Origin: CAYLNH01 sp964384625
GTDB lineage: Bacteria; Verrucomicrobiota; Lentisphaeria; JABSQK01
Length of the DNA: 14,200 nucleotides
Assembly (NCBI GenBank): GCA_964384625.1
Contig: CAYLNH010000187.1
Coordinates: 1 to 14,200, forward strand
Direction of reading: 5' to 3'
Shown here: in pieces, positions 12,304 to 14,200 of the stretch
Numbering within the stretch: position 1 is the first letter of the stretch
Layout of the letters: every line of letters begins with the position of its first letter
Program-made: the position numbers and the translations under genes
The notes under the pieces: model-generated
Told to the model about the DNA's origin: nothing
Seen by the model: only the letters and a program-made list of their open reading frames with translations
Database searches by the model: none

Positions 12304-14139
12304 CTACTGAGCGACCACATCCGTGTACTCGACTTTGCCGGTTTTATGCTTCTTGCCTTTCAGCGGCACACTGCATACCAGGCTCCTGATCGGGTAGCGA
12401 ATGATGCCGTCGTTGGCGCCGCCCCAGTACTCAAAGCGGCCGCCGAGGTCGAAGGTGAAAGCTTGCCACTGCCCGGGACGACGGATCTTGCTCCTCAGCT
12501 GGAACGTTTGTCCGGAGCTGTCAATGAGGCGAAAGGTGACGTGCTGCTTGAACCGGCAGCGGGCCTGGACGGTGACCGTTTTCGGACCTTTCGGAATCTC
12601 GCAGGGGACGGACGCGAGTACATACGGGACCCCTTTGCCCTGCGGCTCCGTGAAGTCGAACGTCAGGACGCCGATGGCCTTGCCGGCTTTTGTCTGAGCA
12701 AGCGCAAAAGAACCGTCGCCGGTGTTCTTCGTGAACGTCCACGGCGTGCCCGCCGCGAAGAGTGCCAGGTCCTTCGGTTCAGGGAGGCCCGGGGGCGTGT
12801 AGTCCAGGTCGGCGACAGACAGCGGGAACTTCGCTGTCGTCACGCACGCCGCAATTTCAACGCCGACAGGGACCGGGATGTAAACCGGTTTGCCGGTCAG
12901 CTTGATCGTGACCTTGGCGCCGTTTACCTGGGCACTGCCGAACTTGCCGGTTAAATCGCCGTTGTCTGTAACGGTGAGAACAACGTCATGCACTTCGATT
13001 TTATTCGGCGGGGAGCGGCGCGGCGGGCAGGTCCACGCCACGATCTTGCGGGCGCCGTTGGCCCCGGCGAATACCAACAGATAGTCGCGGTAGTGGTTCG
13101 ACGCAATCCGCTTGACGAAGTGATAGCCGTTGAGTTCTCTGAACATCTCCTTGTATGCTGTCAGCGCGTCGTTCGGTCCGGTCTTGTCCCGGATGCCGAA
13201 GTTTTTGCCGCCCCATTCATACCAGATGGTCAAGCGTACGCCGCACATCTGGTCGATCATAAACTGACGCACCAGATTCCAGGCCTGGTACTCCTTCGCC
13301 TTCGCTTCGCTGCCGCCGGACCAGCCTTCCTTGCGCTTGTGCGTGGCAAAGCCGCGCTCGGTGTTGAGCAGCGGCATCTCCGGGCTGCCGTATTTCTTCA
13401 TCAGATTCCGCGTGATCCGATGGCCGATCTCGAATTCCTCCGGCGTCTTGACCCCGTAGGGATGCACCGACCAACCTTTGATGCCGCACTTCAACACGCC
13501 GAGCTTGAAACAGCTTTCCGTCCAGTTATAGCTGGGTTGCCAGTAGTTCGAAACCGAACCGGCAACCACAAAACAGTCGGGATCCGCCTGCAGCATGGCG
13601 GCGGTAACTGCTTTGACGAGGGCGACGTATTCCGCGGCGAACTCCGGCGAGTTGGCTTTGCCGTTCTTGCGCCAGAACGTGCGGACATTCGGCTCGTTCC
13701 ATACCTCCCAGATGACGTTGTGATCCTTGTAATGCGCCGCCAATGCCGCGGCAAACGCGGCAAACCCTTTGCGGCCGGCCGGCGTCTGGATGCCGCCCTG
13801 TCGATCGTTCTCATAGCCCTTGTGTTGGCTGTACAGTACGCCGACCACCGTCAGCCCGAGTTCCTTTGCCTTGTTCATCTGCTCGTCGTAGTCGTCGAAA
13901 GTGTACTTGCCCTTTTCTTTCTCGATACTCGTCCAGTAGAACCCGCGCCGCACCAGCCGGAACCCGGCCTGATGGATGGCCGTCAACGTTTCGACCTTGA
14001 AGTTGTTGGATTTGGTCTGCATCCCGCAGGCCTGCGGGATCCCGGGCTCCGGGAGTTTGCCGGCGGCGAAAGCGCTGAGTCCAACGAGGCCGAAGACAGC
14101 CCCGTGCAGAAGATTCCGAACGGTGGTTGTGGCGTGCAT
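12304..14139 (-). CDS. Secreted clan-A glycoside hydrolase with C-terminal beta domain
   Basis: The 611-residue protein starts with a signal peptide (about residues 1-27, hydrophobic core LLHGAVFGLVGLSAFAA). A TIM-barrel glycosidase domain follows at about 45-340. W144-EVWNE-P150 supplies the likely acid/base Glu149, SVHPY (224-228) is a typical barrel strand, and L-L-N-T-E261-R is the candidate nucleophile strand. The fold resembles GH39/GH5-type retaining enzymes of clan A; the exact family and sugar are not clear. Residues from about 380 to 611 are beta-rich and end in a segment (GGANDGIIRYPIRS) like carbohydrate-binding or jelly-roll modules seen in PVC-type polysaccharide degraders. I chose the ATG at 14139 because it begins the signal peptide and has AAGGG 7 bases upstream; a start near 14199 would prepend 20 basic residues. 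A 20-bp palindrome lies in the codons for residues 34-40. Confidence 0.8.
   Translation of the reverse strand: MHATTTVRNLLHGAVFGLVGLSAFAAGKLPEPGIPQACGMQTKSNNFKVETLTAIHQAGFRLVRRGFYWTSIEKEKGKYTFDDYDEQMNKAKELGLTVVGVLYSQHKGYENDRQGGIQTPAGRKGFAAFAAALAAHYKDHNVIWEVWNEPNVRTFWRKNGKANSPEFAAEYVALVKAVTAAMLQADPDCFVVAGSVSNYWQPSYNWTESCFKLGVLKCGIKGWSVHPYGVKTPEEFEIGHRITRNLMKKYGSPEMPLLNTERGFATHKRKEGWSGGSEAKAKEYQAWNLVRQFMIDQMCGVRLTIWYEWGGKNFGIRDKTGPNDALTAYKEMFRELNGYHFVKRIASNHYRDYLLVFAGANGARKIVAWTCPPRRSPPNKIEVHDVVLTVTDNGDLTGKFGSAQVNGAKVTIKLTGKPVYIPVPVGVEIAACVTTAKFPLSVADLDYTPPGLPEPKDLALFAAGTPWTFTKNTGDGSFALAQTKAGKAIGVLTFDFTEPQGKGVPYVLASVPCEIPKGPKTVTVQARCRFKQHVTFRLIDSSGQTFQLRSKIRRPGQWQAFTFDLGGRFEYWGGANDGIIRYPIRSLVCSVPLKGKKHKTGKVEYTDVVAQ
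14021..14040. repeat. 20-bp perfect palindrome within the glycoside hydrolase gene
   Basis: ATCCCGCAGGCCTGCGGGAT reads the same on both strands. It encodes the stretch IPQACGM just after the signal peptide, a likely linker region tolerant of insertions. Confidence 0.7.
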
Positions 14140-14200
14140 GAGGACACCCTTAGGGTCGGCGCGGAAATAACGTCGCATTATTCGGGGCAGACATACCAAC

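Noticed and set aside
12346..12954. A 202-codon + strand open frame inside the glycoside hydrolase gene
   Set aside because: It is antisense to a gene with a signal peptide and catalytic motifs; no ribosome site was seen.
14140..14199. Upstream start for the glycoside hydrolase adding 20 residues
   Set aside because: It would place a basic stretch before the signal peptide; the ATG at 14139 has a good ribosome site and gives a normal signal peptide.

Overview
The window is GC-rich bacterial chromosomal DNA with ten protein-coding genes that I can support. There is no rRNA, tRNA, CRISPR array, transposase or phage gene. The gene mix points to a Gram-negative-like, carbohydrate-degrading lineage: a membrane-anchored Ser/Thr kinase with a DWG motif, L-fucose isomerase, a secreted clan-A glycoside hydrolase with a C-terminal beta-rich region, a B12-binding radical SAM protein, DoxX and DUF1846. 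The style recalls the PVC superphylum (Lentisphaerota, Kiritimatiellota, Planctomycetota) or Hydrogenedentota-like bacteria. That is an inference from gene style only; there is no marker gene.

Layout. Bases 1-509 hold no convincing gene but carry two copies of a small hairpin repeat and a plausible promoter. Five transcription units then run on the + strand: a B12-binding radical SAM enzyme (510-1940); a free-standing acyl carrier protein (2115-2357) followed by a condensation/CAT-superfamily acyltransferase (2458-3771); a membrane Ser/Thr kinase (3909-5462); L-fucose isomerase (5918-7768); and a small ferritin-like protein (7933-8490). A hairpin at 8509-8530 separates this block from two - strand genes, aspartate carbamoyltransferase pyrB (9665-8568) and a DUF1846 protein (11480-9963). 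DoxX (11736-12203, +) diverges from DUF1846 and converges on a signal-peptide-bearing glycoside hydrolase (14139-12304, -).

How the genes relate. The ACP, the acyltransferase and perhaps the upstream radical SAM enzyme look like a small acyl-thioester-using biosynthetic locus without its own ketosynthase; this is the most interesting protein-level signal. FucI and the glycoside hydrolase both fit use of plant or algal polysaccharide sugars but are not linked in an operon. PyrB is ordinary pyrimidine metabolism with an atypical N-terminal extension. The rest look like unlinked genes.

Non-coding structure is richer than usual. It includes a 24-bp hairpin with a TTCG loop (5660-5711), a GC-rich repeat block between the ACP and acyltransferase genes, twin CCACAGC hairpins (218-305), a run of overlapping hairpins upstream of pyrB (9862-9914), and a 20-bp perfect palindrome inside the glycoside hydrolase gene (14021-14040). 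Several of these look like dispersed palindromic repeats, but copy number cannot be judged from one window. I found no clearly new defence or mobile system.
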